DNA from: Monoplex corrugatus
Lineage: Eukaryota > Mollusca > Gastropoda > Littorinimorpha > Ranellidae
NCBI GenBank assembly: GCA_030674185.1
Contig: JAPXFY010000015.1
Location: 20,188,780-20,252,779 of the forward strand
DNA: 64,000 nt
Direction: 5' to 3'
The position numbers were made by a program, and so were the translations under genes. Positions 62,378-64,000 of this stretch are shown here, piece after piece. How positions within the stretch are numbered: the first letter of the stretch is position 1; each line of letters begins with the position of its first letter. The notes beneath the pieces were generated by a model. That model ran no database searches. It was not told the DNA's origin and worked only from the letters and a program-made list of their open reading frames with translations.

Positions 62378-62593
62378 ATGATGCAATTATCATATTAATC
62401 ACCAACCCAAACTGTGATAACAATCCCAGTTACCACTAACCCAAACTGGGATAACAACAATGAACTGAGGATGTTTTAATCATCATCATGTTTTTACGCG
62501 TTATACTGTTTTATCTCAGGAAAATCAGCTTGTAAACTTTCGTTGTGTTTTAATGGGTCTTCATACTCGTTTACTATTAATCTTACTATCTAG

Positions 62594-62754
62594 ATGGACT
62601 TAAGGACCTGGCCACCTCATGGATTTATGTACAGGCTTATTGCTTGTGCCGTGATCATTCTGAATCTTCTCCATCACATGGCACCTGTAACGTTAGTGCA
62701 TAAGGAATTCATTCCGAGCGCGGAGACGTCATCTTGAGAAACTGAAACTGAAAC
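62594..62754 (+). repeat. interspersed repeat R4, copy 2
   Basis: Near-identical to 59190-59349; it ends in GAAACTGAAACTGAAAC. Confidence 0.88.
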
Positions 62755-63774
62755 TTACTATTGATGATGGAATTACCTTCGCCAAACCATCTCCAGCTCA
62801 AAATACGGTAATAGATATGAACCAGTATGTTCAGATCATTATATTTACGTTTTATCTCGTCGATTTATCTGGGCAAAAGCTGCCTATATCTCTTTATTGT
62901 TTTTTAATGAGTCTTTATAATGATATGTAATTGATGATGCGATTATCACAACTAAATGATCTCCAACGCAAAATGTGATGATGAATTTTGATTTAGGATG
63001 TGTAACTGATTATACCTATTTGTTTTTCATTGTTATGTTTGAGCATATCAGCTTGTAATTCATTACCGTTTGTTAATGTGTCTTTGTGTATAATAATACA
63101 ATTATCTTAGTCAAATGAAGAAGAACTCAAATTCTGATTCTATAAATGATCTTATGACGTTGAAATCATCTTGTTAATACGTATTACACTGTTCGATCTA
63201 ACAAAAACAGCTTTCAGATTTTACCCTAGGTTAAAGAGTGTTCATAATCGTTTATAATAATGATGGAATAATCCAAGCCCGTGATTTCCAGCGCAAACTG
63301 TGATGATAGATATGACTTTAGTATATCTAAATCAATGTATCTGCATACGTTGTGTTGTTATATCTGAATGTATCGGCCTGTAAATCTTTACCGTATTTTA
63401 AAGGTTCTCTATAATCGTGTGTATTTAATGATGTAGGCATACTTATCTGAGCCCAATCATCACCAACTCAAATTTTGATGGCTAAAATGAATCAGGATGT
63501 TTAAATCAACACGTTTACACATATTACGCAATTAGATCTCAAGAAAATCAACTTGCAGATTATACCATACTTTAATGAGTCTTCATAATCGTTTATAATT
63601 AATGAGAGAATTATCTGAGCCAAATGATCTACAACACAAAATCTGGTGATAAATTATGAAACAGGATATTTTAATTATTATATCTACATGCGTTTTGTCG
63701 GTATATCTGAATACATGGGCCTGTAAATCTTCAGCGGAATTTGATGAGTTTTTTATAATCGTACGTAATAATGA

Positions 63775-63940
63775 ACCAGGAAAAACACGAAAGAAGAATA
63801 AGAACGCGTATTTAATACAAGACAAGACAGGCGCCAATTTTCGGCCAACTGGCCTTTGTCAAGCGTAAGATTACAAACAAACAAACACCAGATACAAAAC
63901 TTAGGAGAAAAAGACTGAAACTTCTCTGCTGCTCGGTCCA
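63775..63940. repeat. interspersed repeat R5, copy 2
   Basis: CAATTTTCGGCCAACTGGCC then TTTGTCAAGCG, as at 43660-43860, with the same order of flanking A-rich sequence. Confidence 0.78.
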
Positions 63941-64000
63941 CTGTGAGAAAAGGAATAAACTGACTTAAAATGACATCATAATGTGTTTCTGCTTGAACGC

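Larger units (their letters stand above)
61130..63770. repeat. ~170-bp satellite-like tandem array, interrupted twice
   Basis: The phrase TTAATGATG.AATTATC recurs near 61161, 61340, 61513, 62757, 62930, 63094, 63262, 63430 and 63600, spaced 162-179 bases. Each unit also has a CAAA.TCTGATGAT and a GTTTAAATCAT phrase. An RTE copy and an R4 copy interrupt it. Confidence 0.8.

Overview
The window looks like intergenic and intronic DNA from an animal genome, most likely a marine mollusc (probably a gastropod) or another lophotrochozoan. This rests on intron-split genes with GT-AG borders, very abundant (CA)n, (GA)n and (GATG)n microsatellites, many truncated non-LTR retrotransposons of RTE, L2/CR1 and related types, and tRNA-derived SINEs. 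The species call is an inference; no marker gene fixes it.

Two host genes can be supported. (1) A plus-strand gene for an SLC17-type (sialin / vesicular glutamate / phosphate transporter-like) major facilitator protein is spread over 47 kb in ten exons: 12552-12794, 14192-14437, 16741-16828, 18662-18757, 20556-20731, 24702-24851, 25728-25859, 33347-33497, 38379-38469 and 59388-59498. Every splice phase agrees except exon 7 to exon 8, which is one base short. A second possible frame break lies in the first exon. (2) On the minus strand, inside the 21-kb last intron, is a two-exon gene for a small secreted single-domain Kunitz (BPTI-type) peptide: signal-peptide exon 46914-46983 and Kunitz exon 44443-44609, with matching splice phases.

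Layout. 1-11 kb: repeats only, including a 193-bp-arm hairpin, an interspersed family here called R1, a foldback MITE, SINEs and RTE copies. 11-26 kb: exons 1-7, with LINE fragments, an L2 remnant and microsatellites between them. 26-33 kb (intron 7): a minisatellite split by a solo LTR, then an almost complete L2/CR1-type element with endonuclease and reverse transcriptase. 33-38 kb (intron 8): a second solo LTR that itself carries a 1.7-kb DNA transposon, then a second RT element. 38-59 kb (intron 9): a broken L2-type element, the Kunitz gene, three RTE copies, a degenerate AT-rich tandem array, and a 2-kb array of 30-bp units. 59.5-64 kb: LINE debris and a roughly 170-bp satellite array interrupted by an RTE copy with clear target-site duplications.

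The nested insertions give a relative history: minisatellite, then solo LTR; R1, then MITE; LTR, then TIR transposon; satellite, then RTE. In several cases the empty site is also present in the window. No RNA genes, CRISPR arrays or prokaryotic features were found.
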